A stretch of 64,000 bases of DNA. Source: JBBQXK01 sp038209775 (GTDB lineage: Bacteria > Pseudomonadota > Alphaproteobacteria > Rhodobacterales > Rhodobacteraceae). Numbering within the stretch: the first letter of the stretch is position 1; each line of letters starts with the position of its first letter. Positions 32,046 to 40,245 of the stretch are shown one piece after another. The notes under the pieces were generated by a model. It did not search any database, was not told the origin of the DNA, and worked only from the letters and a program-made list of their open reading frames with translations. Both the position numbers and the translations under genes were made by a program. Location of the stretch: the NCBI GenBank assembly GCA_038209775.1, contig JBBQXK010000003.1:86336-150335 (forward strand), given 5' to 3'.

Positions 32046-32552
32046 TCAGTTCCCCGCCGTGTCGGGTGTGAGACGGACCAGTTCCAGATATCCTTGCGAC
32101 AGCATCCTGATTGTATCCAAGGGCGTATCGGCGGGGGCCCGCACCATGATCATGATCCGCTCTGTACCCGCATCGGCGATCATCGTGACCCGCAGTTCCG
32201 GTTTTTCATTGAACGTGACCATGTCGATGCTGCGCACCACCGATAATGTCGGATGGGCGGGGCGGTCGCGTTCGATGGGTGCGACCGGAGCCACTTCGTG
32301 CACGCCCGCCAGTCCCGCGGCCAACTCGGCCTCGATGGAAAGCTTTGGATCGTGGGCAAGGTATTCCTCGAACCCCTCATAGCCGATCTTGCCTAGATAG
32401 AGCGTGGCACTGTCGCCGCCCTGTTCCCACCGGCCCTTGGCCCAGTCGGTGCCTTCGGTGCAAAGTTCAAAGTGCTGGGTCAGGTACGCGCAGGCCGTGG
32501 CCATGCCCGGCATCATCGCGGCCACCGCTGCGGCAAGTGCGGCGCGCCTCAC
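32046..32552 (-). CDS. Small exported protein inside the liv operon (type 1)
   Basis: I do not recognise the family. GTG at 32552 overlaps the livG stop as GTGA and opens a signal peptide (RRAALAAAVAAMMPGMATA), with the mature chain starting CAYLTQHFELC. An ATG a few codons in (MMPGM) is possible but would cut the signal peptide. The rest is mixed alpha/beta with VVRSIDMVTFNEKPELRVTM and ends LVRLTPDTAGN. It has no membrane segment after the leader. It is unlike the other exported protein of the operon. Its position between the two ATPase genes suggests co-expression with the transporter. Confidence 0.68.
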   Translation of the reverse strand: MRRAALAAAVAAMMPGMATACAYLTQHFELCTEGTDWAKGRWEQGGDSATLYLGKIGYEGFEEYLAHDPKLSIEAELAAGLAGVHEVAPVAPIERDRPAHPTLSVVRSIDMVTFNEKPELRVTMIADAGTERIMIMVRAPADTPLDTIRMLSQGYLELVRLTPDTAGN

Positions 32553-33334
32553 GCCGCCCCCTCCTTGACCTTGTTCTTCAGTCCGGTGCCCAGATAGGCC
32601 TCGATCACCCGATCGTCGTTCTTGACCTCGTCGGGGGTACCCTGCGCCAGAACCCGCCCCTCGGCCATCACGATGACCGGGTTGCACAGGCGGGCGATGA
32701 AATCCATGTCGTGTTCGATCACGCAGAACGTGTAGCCGCGTTCCTTGTTCAGGCGGATGATTGCGTCGCCGATGGTGTTCAGAAGGGTGCGGTTCACGCC
32801 GGCACCCACCTCGTCCAGAAACACGATGCGGGCATCGACCATCATGGTGCGGCCCAGTTCCAGAAGTTTCTTCTGACCGCCCGAGATCTGGCTGGCCTTC
32901 TGGTCGGCCAGATGGCTGATCGTCAGAAACTCCAGCACTTCATCGGCCTTGTCGCGGATACGCCGTTCCTCAAGGCTGACGGCACCGCGGCGGAAACAGG
33001 CGTTCCACAGGGTTTCGCCAGACTGCCGGGCGGGCACCATCATCAGGTTCTCCCGCACCGTCATCGAGCCAAATTCATGCGCGATCTGGAAGGTTCGGAG
33101 CAGGCCCTTGTGGAACAGGTCGTGCGGCGGCAGGCCGGTGATATCCTCGCCCGCCATGGTGACGCGGCCACTCGTGGGCGGCAGGCGGCCGGCGATGACG
33201 TTGAAAAGGGTGGTCTTGCCGGCACCATTCGGGCCGATAAGGCCGGTGATCGACCCTTCGGCAATGGTCATCGACGCGCCATCGACGGCGTGAAAGCCGC
33301 CGAAATGCTTGTGCAGATTTTCGACGCCGATCAT
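32549..33334 (-). CDS. livG: Branched-chain amino acid-type ABC ATPase LivG
   Basis: A 261-residue ATP-binding subunit. Walker A is GPNGAGKTTLFN, the Q-loop region is RTFQIAHEFGSMTVRENLMM, the signature is ISGGQKKLLELGRTMM, Walker B is ARIVFLDEVGAGVN, and the H-loop is CVIEHDMDFI. The start at 33334 (MIGVENLHKHFGG) fits LivG; an upstream in-frame ATG at 33412 runs through an RNA hairpin. It is 128 bases downstream of the binding-protein gene, with that hairpin between them. Confidence 0.93.
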   Translation of the reverse strand: MIGVENLHKHFGGFHAVDGASMTIAEGSITGLIGPNGAGKTTLFNVIAGRLPPTSGRVTMAGEDITGLPPHDLFHKGLLRTFQIAHEFGSMTVRENLMMVPARQSGETLWNACFRRGAVSLEERRIRDKADEVLEFLTISHLADQKASQISGGQKKLLELGRTMMVDARIVFLDEVGAGVNRTLLNTIGDAIIRLNKERGYTFCVIEHDMDFIARLCNPVIVMAEGRVLAQGTPDEVKNDDRVIEAYLGTGLKNKVKEGAA

Positions 33335-33411
33335 GCGGTCGTCTTCTCCCCATCCCGCCGCGGGCTTCTTGCCTTGTGGCAGTGCCCCGGTCGCAATTCT
33401 TCGATGTGGCA

Positions 33412-33440
33412 ACGGCCCGGAGGATGCACCTCCGGGCCGT
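33412..33440 (-). promoter_or_regulatory. Stable intergenic hairpin after the binding-protein gene
   Basis: A perfect 12-base inverted repeat, ACGGCCCGGAGG and CCTCCGGGCCGT, with a 5-base loop, 22 bases after the binding-protein stop. No U tract follows on the minus strand. It is better seen as a hairpin that protects the upstream message or attenuates transcription, giving more binding protein than ABC subunits. Confidence 0.65.
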
Positions 33441-33462
33441 CACAATGCGCGTCAGCCCGCGT

Positions 33463-34644
33463 TCAGCGGAAGCCCACGGTTTCGTTCTTGCCGCCCTTGA
33501 CCTCGAACTGGCGATAGCGCCCGGCGCTTTCGCCCGGCCCGATCAACTCAACCGCCGTCGCACCTTCGTAGTCGATGTCGGTGCCGGCCGCGAGCAGTTC
33601 CAACCCCTTGGCCAGTTCGCCCGGATAGATCTTTTCGCCCGGGGCGTTGGCGACTTCCATCACCTTGGCCTTGTACATCGCCGGATCGGACGACCCCGCC
33701 GCCTGCATCGCAAGGGCAAAGAGCGCCGCCGCGTCATAGGATTCGGGGGTATAGGCGTTGGCGCCGTCAAAGCCCGCCGCCTTGCCCATTTCGATCAGGG
33801 TCGCAGCACCGGTCGAATCCGAACCCGCGATCTGGCCGTAAGAGCCGTCAAGGGCCGCACCGATGGCCGTGGGCAGTGACTCGCCGTACATGCCGCCGGG
33901 CAGGCCGAAGGTCGAGAAAGCGCCACTGTCGAGCGAGGCCTGGATGATGCCCTTGCCGCCCTGATCGAGATAGCCCGCCACCACCAGAAGGTCACCGCCG
34001 GCCGAGGCCAGTGCGGCCACTTCCGCCGAATAGTCGGCCTTGCCGTCTTCGTGTGCCGCGTTGATCGTCACGGTTCCGCCGACGGCGGTGAACGATGACG
34101 CGATGGCCTCGGCCAGACCCTTGCCATAGTCGTTGTTGGTGTAGGTCAGGGCAATCGACTTGACGCCCTTTTCGGTCAGGATGTCGGCCATCACCTGACC
34201 TTCGCGTGCGTCCGAGGGTGCTGTGCGGAAGAACAGGCCGTCATCCTCGGCCGTCGACAGCGCGGGCGAGGTGGCGGCGGGCGAGATCATCACCATGCCA
34301 TTCGGACGCGCCACATTTTGCAGAACCGCGCCGGTCACGCCGGAACAGTCGCCGCCGACGATGCCCTTGACGCCATCGGCGATCAGGCGTTCCGCCGCAG
34401 CCGTACCGGCCGCCGCATCACCGCAGGTCGAATCGGCGCGGTCAGCGACCAGCGTCGAGCCGCCCAGCAGTTTGCCGGAATCGTTCACTTCCTTCATCGC
34501 CAGTTCCGCCGCCGCCGCCATGTCGGGCGTCAGCGATTCGATGGGGCCGGTAAAGCCGATCAGAATCCCCAGTTTGATTTCTTCGGACATTGCAGCCCCG
34601 GCGCAAAGCGCGGTGGCGGCGGTTGCAAGCAGCAGTTTTTTCAT
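33463..34644 (-). CDS. livJ: Branched-chain amino acid-type ABC substrate-binding protein
   Basis: A 393-residue periplasmic binding protein (type I fold) with signal peptide MKKLLLATAATALCAGAAMS. The mature chain begins EEIKLGILIGFTGPIESLTP. GIVGGDCSGVTGAVLQNVA, SPAATSPALS, LTYTNNDYGKGLAEAI and YTPESYDAAALFALAMQAAG follow the Leu/Ile/Val- and amide-binding family. It is the first gene of the minus-strand transporter set and would define substrate specificity. Residues around the pocket cannot be read with confidence. The coupled dehydrogenase suggests a methylated amine or amino acid as a possibility. Confidence 0.9.
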   Translation of the reverse strand: MKKLLLATAATALCAGAAMSEEIKLGILIGFTGPIESLTPDMAAAAELAMKEVNDSGKLLGGSTLVADRADSTCGDAAAGTAAAERLIADGVKGIVGGDCSGVTGAVLQNVARPNGMVMISPAATSPALSTAEDDGLFFRTAPSDAREGQVMADILTEKGVKSIALTYTNNDYGKGLAEAIASSFTAVGGTVTINAAHEDGKADYSAEVAALASAGGDLLVVAGYLDQGGKGIIQASLDSGAFSTFGLPGGMYGESLPTAIGAALDGSYGQIAGSDSTGAATLIEMGKAAGFDGANAYTPESYDAAALFALAMQAAGSSDPAMYKAKVMEVANAPGEKIYPGELAKGLELLAAGTDIDYEGATAVELIGPGESAGRYRQFEVKGGKNETVGFR

Positions 34645-34775
34645 TGGTCTCTCCCATGTTGGATCGAAATCCTGCCGGTGACGCTAATGCGGCCCTGCAC
34701 AAAAGAAAAGCACTGTCCTTGTGCCCGCAGCGCAGCAATCGGTTTCCCCAAAGGCAGCCAATTGACGCAAGCGTG

Positions 34776-34799
34776 ACCGGCCGGTGCCCGCTGGCCGGT
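34776..34799. promoter_or_regulatory. Inverted repeat in the divergent binding-protein/sugar-dehydrogenase region
   Basis: ACCGGCC and GGCCGGT, separated by 10 bases, lie between the divergent genes at 34644 and 34863. TGTCGC follows at once (34800-34805). This is a candidate regulator site or a transcript hairpin. No clear promoter pair was found. Confidence 0.3.
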
Positions 34800-34862
34800 T
34801 GTCGCATGGCGGGCGGCGGCCCATCCTTTGGCCAATCCGTTCCCAGCCAAGGCACCGCCGCC

Positions 34863-35933
34863 ATGCCCGTGACCCGCCGCGACACGCTGTATCTTGGTCT
34901 TTCCATGCTGGCCCTTCCCGCCATCGTTCGCGCGGCGACGCCAATCACGATCACCCCGGTGATCGAAGGGCTGGAAGAGCCGTGGTCGCTGGGGTTTCTG
35001 CCCGACGGGCGCGTTGTGGTCACCGAGGTGGCAGGCAGGTTGCGGGTGTTTGCCGACGGCGGCGCGTTCGACGTGTCAGGCCTGCCCGATGTGGCGGTGG
35101 ACGGGCAGGGTGGTCTCTTGGACGTGATGGTGCCGCGTGATTTCGCCGCAAGTGGGCGGTTGTGGTTCAGCTATGCCCATCCGGGTGCCGGGGGGGCGTC
35201 AACCGCACTTGGCCACGGTGTGCTGGACGGTGACCGCCTGACCGGGTTCACCCGGGTGCATGACGGCCCGCCGGTTGACGGGGGCCGCCATTTCGGATCG
35301 CGGATCGTCGAAGCGCCTGACGGGTCGGTGTTCCTGACCACGGGCGACCGGGGTGAGGGGGCACGGGCGCAGGATGCCGGCAGGCCCGAGGGCAAGGTGC
35401 TGCATTTCAGTGCAGACGGCGCGCCGTTGCCCAGTACCATTGCCGGTGGCATGCCGGGTCTTTGGTCGATGGGTCACCGCAATGTGCAAGGGGCCACGCT
35501 GGATGCCAAGGGGCGTCTCTGGACCGTCGAGCATGGGGCGCGGGGCGGTGACGAGTTGAACATGCCGCAGGCGGGGCGCAACTATGGCTGGCCGGTCATC
35601 ACATATGGCGTGAACTATGACGGCCGGAAAATCGGCGAAGGGCAGGCGCGCGCGGGGATGGAACAGCCGGTTTACTACTGGGACCCGTCCATTGCGCCCT
35701 CGGGCCTTGCCATTGTGAAGGGGCGCGTGTTTGCCGACTGGCGCGGGCACGTGCTGACCGGCAGCCTGAACAGCGACCTTATAGCGCGGCTGGACGCGGA
35801 CAACGGCTATGCCGAAACCCGGATTGAGACGGCTGAGACTGCCCGCGTCCGCGATATCCGCGAGGCACCGGACGGATCGCTGTGGTTCCTGTCGGTCGGT
35901 AACGGTGCCGCGTTCCGTATGACGCCGGGCTGA
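34863..35933 (+). CDS. PQQ-dependent aldose sugar dehydrogenase-like protein
   Basis: A 356-residue beta-propeller protein of the soluble glucose/sorbosone dehydrogenase (YliI/Asd) family. It has an export leader (MPVTRRDTLYLGLSMLALPAIVRA) that contains twin Arg. Family motifs are LEEPWSLGFLPDGRVVVTE, GGRHFGSRIVEAPDG, LTTGDRG, MGHRNVQGATLDAKGRLWTV, EHGARGGDELN and NYGWPVITYGVNYDG, which include the PQQ and Ca2+ ligands of relatives. It would oxidise aldoses in the periplasm and pass electrons to the respiratory chain. No PQQ synthesis genes are in the window. It is shorter than E. coli YliI (371) by about 15 residues. Confidence 0.85.
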   Translation: MPVTRRDTLYLGLSMLALPAIVRAATPITITPVIEGLEEPWSLGFLPDGRVVVTEVAGRLRVFADGGAFDVSGLPDVAVDGQGGLLDVMVPRDFAASGRLWFSYAHPGAGGASTALGHGVLDGDRLTGFTRVHDGPPVDGGRHFGSRIVEAPDGSVFLTTGDRGEGARAQDAGRPEGKVLHFSADGAPLPSTIAGGMPGLWSMGHRNVQGATLDAKGRLWTVEHGARGGDELNMPQAGRNYGWPVITYGVNYDGRKIGEGQARAGMEQPVYYWDPSIAPSGLAIVKGRVFADWRGHVLTGSLNSDLIARLDADNGYAETRIETAETARVRDIREAPDGSLWFLSVGNGAAFRMTPG

Positions 35934-35952
35934 CCCCGCCGCGCCTGCAAGT

Positions 35953-36981
35953 TCAGATCGACAGCCGCAGTGGCTGTGGTGCGCCCTGCGTCCCCCGCTC
36001 GCGGTAGGGCGTGGTCGAGTAGTGCGACCGGTAGCATTTCGAGAAGTGCGAGGGCGAGGCAAAGCCGCAGGCAAGGGCCACGTTGATGACGCTCATATCC
36101 GTCTGCATCAACAGGTTGCGGGCCTTTTGCAGGCGCAGTTCCATGTAGTATTTCTTGGGGCTGCGGTTCAGGTACCGGCGGAACAGGCGTTCCAGTTGCC
36201 GGGTGGACATGCCGACATCTTCGGCCAGATCGGCGGGGCTGATCGGCTCTTCGATGGCCGCTTCCATCATCTGGATGACCTGGGACAGCTTGGGGTGCCG
36301 CACGCCGATGCGGGTGGGGATCGACAGACGCTGTGTGTCCTGATCGGTGCGGATGGTGGAATAGATCAGAAGATCGGCCACGGTATTGGCCAGATCATTG
36401 CCGTGGTCGGTCGCAATCAGTTTCAGCACTAGGTCGATGGATGACGTGCCGCCGGCGGTGGTCATCCGGTTGCCGTCCACCACGAACACCGATTTCGACA
36501 GCTTGACCTGTTCGAACTCCTCCAGAAACCCGTCGTGGTTTTCCCAGTGGATCGTCGCCTTTTTGCCATCCAGCAGCCCCGCCTTGGCCAGCGCATAGGC
36601 CCCGGTACACATGCCGCCGATGGTGTTGCCGCGCCGCGCCTCACGCCGCAGCCAGTTCAGGACGGGGCGGGTCGTCGTGCGGTGGATGTCGATGCCGCCG
36701 CAGACCAGAATGGTGTCGTCGCGGTCAACTTCCTCCAGCCCCATGTCCAGCCGGAACACGGCGCCGTTGGAACAGGTCACTTCCTGCCCGTTCTCGCCCG
36801 CCAGCCGCCAGTCGTACAATGGGCGGCCTGCGACGTAATTGGCCAGCCGCAAAGGCTCGATCGCGCAGGAAAAGGACAGCATGGTAAAGCGTTCCAGAAG
36901 AACGAAGACAAATCGCCTCGGCGCCTCGGGTTTCGAGGTGCTGCGGGCTTTCGGGGCTGGCGAGGACATCTTGCGACCCAT
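35953..36981 (-). CDS. GlxA-family AraC regulator with DJ-1/GATase-like sensor domain
   Basis: A 342-residue regulator. The N-terminal half has a DJ-1/PfpI-like fold (RRFVFVLLERFTMLSFSCAI, ILVCGGIDIHRTT, GNTIGGMCTGAYALAKAGLL). The C-terminal half has two AraC helix-turn-helix units (SPADLAEDVGMSTRQLERLF, INVALACGFASPSHFSKCY). Relatives include GbdR, CdhR and ArgR, which respond to betaine, carnitine or arginine metabolism. The start could be ATG 36981 or 36969. The nearby dimethylglycine-type dehydrogenase and its TGTCGC palindrome make a demethylation role plausible, but this is inference. It converges on the sugar-dehydrogenase gene and diverges from the DAHP synthase gene. Confidence 0.87.
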   Translation of the reverse strand: MGRKMSSPAPKARSTSKPEAPRRFVFVLLERFTMLSFSCAIEPLRLANYVAGRPLYDWRLAGENGQEVTCSNGAVFRLDMGLEEVDRDDTILVCGGIDIHRTTTRPVLNWLRREARRGNTIGGMCTGAYALAKAGLLDGKKATIHWENHDGFLEEFEQVKLSKSVFVVDGNRMTTAGGTSSIDLVLKLIATDHGNDLANTVADLLIYSTIRTDQDTQRLSIPTRIGVRHPKLSQVIQMMEAAIEEPISPADLAEDVGMSTRQLERLFRRYLNRSPKKYYMELRLQKARNLLMQTDMSVINVALACGFASPSHFSKCYRSHYSTTPYRERGTQGAPQPLRLSI

Positions 36982-37117
36982 ATGTGTCGGTTCCAGCGCA
37001 TCAAGACAGGAAAACGCGGGGCGGTGCAAGGGCCGCCATGCCCCGGTTTCGCCCTTTGCATCGCGCCCGCCTTTGCCTATACAGCGCGCCATCACGACCA
37101 CGGACGGGAGAGACCCC

Positions 37118-38488
37118 ATGACCAAGGCATGGCAGAAATCGGACTGGCGGGCGCGGCCGCGCATCCAGATGCCGGATTACCCCGATCAGGGGGCGCTGCA
37201 GGCCACTGAGGCACAGCTTGCCAAGTATCCGCCGCTGGTCTTTGCCGGTGAGGCGCGGCGTCTGCGCAAGCATCTGGCGCTTGCGTCCGAGGGCAAGGCG
37301 TTCCTTTTGCAGGGCGGCGACTGTGCGGAATCATTCGCCGAATTCAGCGCCGACAACATCCGCGACACGTTCCGCGTGATGCTGCAGATGGCGGTTGTGC
37401 TGACCTATGCGGCGAAGGTGCCGGTCATCAAGGTGGGCCGGATGGCCGGGCAGTTCGCCAAGCCGCGCAGTGCCCCCACCGAAATCATCGGCGGCGTGGA
37501 ATACCCAAGCTACCGCGGCGACATCATCAACGGCTTTGACGCAACACCTGCGGCGCGGACGCCCGACCCTGCGCGCATGCTGCAGGCCTATACCCAGGCG
37601 GCGGCCAGCCTGAACCTGTTGCGCGCCTTCTCGACCGGCGGCTTTGCCGATATCCACCGGGTTCACGCCTGGACGCTTGGCTTTGCCGAACATGACAAGG
37701 CGGACCGTTACCGCGAGGTGTCTAACCGCATCTCGGATGCGCTGGATTTCATGAATGCCGCCGGGGTGAACGGCGAGACGTCGCATGCCCTGTCGACGGT
37801 CGAATTCTATACCAGCCACGAGGCGCTTCTACTTGAATACGAAGAGGCTTTGTGCCGGATCGACAGCATCACCGGACAGCCGGTGGCGGGGTCGGGGCAC
37901 ATGATCTGGATCGGCGACCGCACGCGGCAGCCGGACGGGGCGCACGTGGAATTCGCCCGGGGGGTGCTGAACCCCATCGGGCTGAAATGCGGGCCCTCGA
38001 CCACGGCCGAAGACCTCAAGGTGCTGATGGCCAAGCTGAACCCCGAGAATGAGGCCGGCCGTCTGACCCTGATCGCGCGGTTCGGGGCGGGCAAGGTGGG
38101 TGAAAACCTGCCTCGCCTGATCCGCGCCGTCCAGCAGGAGGGGGCAAAGGTCGTGTGGTCCTGCGATCCGATGCATGGCAACACGATCAAGGCCGCGTCC
38201 GGCTACAAGACGCGTCCCTTCAACGCAGTGCTGTCCGAGGTGCGCGAGTTCTTTGCGGTGCACAAGGCCGAGGGCACGATCCCCGGCGGCGTGCATTTCG
38301 AGATGACGGGCAAGGATGTGACCGAATGCACAGGGGGCTTGCGCGCGGTGACGGACGAGGATCTGTCCGACCGTTACCACACCGCCTGTGACCCGCGCCT
38401 GAACGCCAGCCAGTCGCTGGAACTGGCGTTTCTGGTAGCGGAAGAGCTGTCGTCGATGCGCGATGGTGCGCGGCGGATGGCGCTGTAA
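37118..38488 (+). CDS. aroG: Class II 3-deoxy-7-phosphoheptulonate synthase
   Basis: A 456-residue plant-type (class II) DAHP synthase that condenses phosphoenolpyruvate and erythrose 4-phosphate, the first step to aromatic amino acids. The sequence follows the family throughout: WQKSDWRARPRIQMPDYPD, LQGGDCAESF, KVGRMAGQFAKPRS, FATGGFADIHRVHAW-like FSTGGFADIHRVHAW, TSHEALLLEYEEAL, WIGDRTRQPDGAHVEF, GENLPRLIRAV, SCDPMHGNT, GGVHFEMTGKDVTEC and ACDPRLNASQSLELAF. GGGAGAG precedes the ATG at 37118. Several in-frame codons upstream overlap the divergent regulator and are not used. Confidence 0.95.
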   Translation: MTKAWQKSDWRARPRIQMPDYPDQGALQATEAQLAKYPPLVFAGEARRLRKHLALASEGKAFLLQGGDCAESFAEFSADNIRDTFRVMLQMAVVLTYAAKVPVIKVGRMAGQFAKPRSAPTEIIGGVEYPSYRGDIINGFDATPAARTPDPARMLQAYTQAAASLNLLRAFSTGGFADIHRVHAWTLGFAEHDKADRYREVSNRISDALDFMNAAGVNGETSHALSTVEFYTSHEALLLEYEEALCRIDSITGQPVAGSGHMIWIGDRTRQPDGAHVEFARGVLNPIGLKCGPSTTAEDLKVLMAKLNPENEAGRLTLIARFGAGKVGENLPRLIRAVQQEGAKVVWSCDPMHGNTIKAASGYKTRPFNAVLSEVREFFAVHKAEGTIPGGVHFEMTGKDVTECTGGLRAVTDEDLSDRYHTACDPRLNASQSLELAFLVAEELSSMRDGARRMAL

Positions 38489-38497
38489 GGGGCCGCG

Positions 38498-39154
38498 TCA
38501 GCCCTTGACCAGCCGCAGATAGGGATGGCCGGGCACGGGGCGCGCGGGGCCTTCAAAGGGTGCTGCGTCCTCGGCCATGCCAAGGGCCAGCGCCGGGGCT
38601 GGGGTGGCGTCGGCAAGCGGCGTCAGCATCTTTCGCGCGATGGCAAAGCGGCGCGGCGCGCGCCCCGTCACCCCCTCGGTCGCAAGGCATCCCATGGCCA
38701 GTGCCGTGGCCCCGGCCCGGTTGCGCAGCGGCAGGATCAAAAGCCGCCCCTCCAGCGCCGGCCGCCCGATGCCGCGTTCAGCCTCCAGCGACATCTCCAG
38801 AATGGCCGGGCCTGCGAAGACCGCCTCAAGCGCATGCCCGAAATCGGCGCGCGAAGGCGGGTCTATCAGGCTGAGCATCGGCATCCCGCGCACGTCCATG
38901 CCCATGATGTCGGTCAGTTCCATCCCCGCGATGCGGAACCGCGCGATGCCCGGTGCCACACGCTCGATGACAAAGCTGTATTCCAGCGCCCCCGCCATGC
39001 CGCGCGGATCAACGTCGGACCGGAGCGGCGGCTGGCCGTCCTGGCGCAACCCCTCCCAATAGCCACGCACCTGGGCCAGCGTGGCAAAGCGTGTGGCGTC
39101 TGCCGTCATGCCGCGACCATTGCCCTGTTCACCGCCCCGCCTGCCACCAAACAT
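38498..39154 (-). CDS. PAS_5 domain protein
   Basis: A 218-residue protein of the alphaproteobacterial PAS_5 (DUF1488-like in old lists) family. The conserved part is QVRGYWEGLRQDGQPPLRSD, VDPRGMAGALEYSFVIERV, APGIARFRIAGMELTDIMGM and GMPMLSLIDPPSRADFG. It then has a Pro/Ala-rich tail without clear fold. Such proteins carry a single PAS sensor domain with no output domain, and some are linked to polar growth or motility signalling; the role here is unknown. The start at 39154 (MFGGRRGG) has AAGGGG upstream. It converges on the DAHP synthase gene with a 9-base gap. Confidence 0.8.
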   Translation of the reverse strand: MFGGRRGGEQGNGRGMTADATRFATLAQVRGYWEGLRQDGQPPLRSDVDPRGMAGALEYSFVIERVAPGIARFRIAGMELTDIMGMDVRGMPMLSLIDPPSRADFGHALEAVFAGPAILEMSLEAERGIGRPALEGRLLILPLRNRAGATALAMGCLATEGVTGRAPRRFAIARKMLTPLADATPAPALALGMAEDAAPFEGPARPVPGHPYLRLVKG

Positions 39155-39257
39155 CGCCACATCCCCTTGCCTTGATCGCCCCCCTGGATTGCGGCGCTGC
39201 GCTGCCTCTGCCAGCCGGAACGCCGGGCGATCAGACACAGGGTTAACTCTGCCGCAA

Positions 39258-39333
39258 CAGGTGTTACTCAAGGCTTAACGTACACCCGATTGCGCGGATT
39301 CGGGGGGAAATCTAGACAAATGGTAAACACCTG
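39258..39333. promoter_or_regulatory. Spaced inverted repeat in the PAS_5/yicC divergent region
   Basis: CAGGTGTTAC (39258-39267) and GTAAACACCTG (39323-39333) are near-perfect inverted copies of each other about 55 bases apart. Two TTAAC words also occur (39243 and 39275). The repeats flank the best yicC promoter candidate and could bind one looping or dimeric regulator. Confidence 0.3.
39290..39318 (+). promoter_or_regulatory. Candidate promoter for the yicC-led gene series
   Basis: TTGCGC (39290-39295), 17 bases, then TAGACA (39313-39318), 40 bases before the yicC GTG. The match to sigma70 consensus is moderate. It may drive the long plus-strand series, which shows few gaps until 49295. 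Confidence 0.35.
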
Positions 39334-39357
39334 CAACCTGCGGAAGAGAGAACTGAC

Positions 39358-40245
39358 GTGACATTGTCGATGACGGGATTTGCCACGCGGCGCGGGCAGG
39401 GGGCGGGGCAGACCTGGGTCTGGGACCTGCGCGGCGTGAATGGCAAAGGGCTGGACCTGCGCCTGCGCATTCCCGACGGGATCGAGGGGCTGGAACAAGG
39501 CCTGCGATCCGAGGTGGCGCGGGTGGTGGCGCGGGGCAACCTGTCGCTGAACCTAAAGGTCGAGACCGAGGGCGGTATGGGCGGTGGCCTGCAGGTGAAC
39601 GCGGGCGTTCTGGCCGACGTGCTGCGCGCCCTGGGCGAGGTTGAGGCGGCGGCGATGAACACCGGCGTGACGCTGGCGCAGGCCACGCAGGCCGAGGTGC
39701 TGGCGGTGCGGGGGGTGCTGGAGTTCAACGTGGTGGAGATGGACAGTACGGCGCTGAAGCTGGCGCTTCTGGCCGATCTGCCGGGCCTTCTGGCCGATTT
39801 CAACGCGTCTCGGGGGGCCGAGGGGGCGGCACTGTCGGCGGTACTAGCGGCGCAACTGGACAGGATTGCGGTGCTGACCGCCGAGGCACAGGCGGCGGCG
39901 GCGGCACGCAGTGCCACCATGGCCGAGACCTTGCGCGCACAGGTGGCGCGGGTTCTGGCCGAGGGGGTTGACGAGGCACGGCTGGCGCAGGAGCTGTCCC
40001 TGCTGGCGGTCAAGGCCGATGTGACCGAAGAGCTTGACCGCCTTGCCGCCCACATTGCCGCTGCCCGCGCCCTGCTGGCCGATGCGGCCCCGGTGGGCAA
40101 GAAGTTCGACTTTCTGATGCAGGAATTCATGCGCGAGGCGAACACGCTGTGTTCCAAGGCGGCATCGGCCGGCCTCACGCGGATCGGGCTTGACCTCAAG
40201 ACCGCGATCGACCAGATGCGCGAGCAGGTCCAGAACGTGGAATGA
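39358..40245 (+). CDS. yicC: YicC family endoribonuclease
   Basis: A 295-residue YicC-type protein starting at GTG 39358 after AGAGAG. The N-terminus TLSMTGFATRRGQGAGQTWV with WDLRGVNGKGLDLRLRIPDG is diagnostic. The C-terminal DUF1732 part is LDFLMQEFMREANTLCSKA-like (KFDFLMQEFMREANTLCSKA). E. coli YicC is reported as a ribonuclease acting on small RNA. Its TGA overlaps the gmk start. yicC-gmk adjacency is common in proteobacteria. Confidence 0.92.
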   Translation: MTLSMTGFATRRGQGAGQTWVWDLRGVNGKGLDLRLRIPDGIEGLEQGLRSEVARVVARGNLSLNLKVETEGGMGGGLQVNAGVLADVLRALGEVEAAAMNTGVTLAQATQAEVLAVRGVLEFNVVEMDSTALKLALLADLPGLLADFNASRGAEGAALSAVLAAQLDRIAVLTAEAQAAAAARSATMAETLRAQVARVLAEGVDEARLAQELSLLAVKADVTEELDRLAAHIAAARALLADAAPVGKKFDFLMQEFMREANTLCSKAASAGLTRIGLDLKTAIDQMREQVQNVE

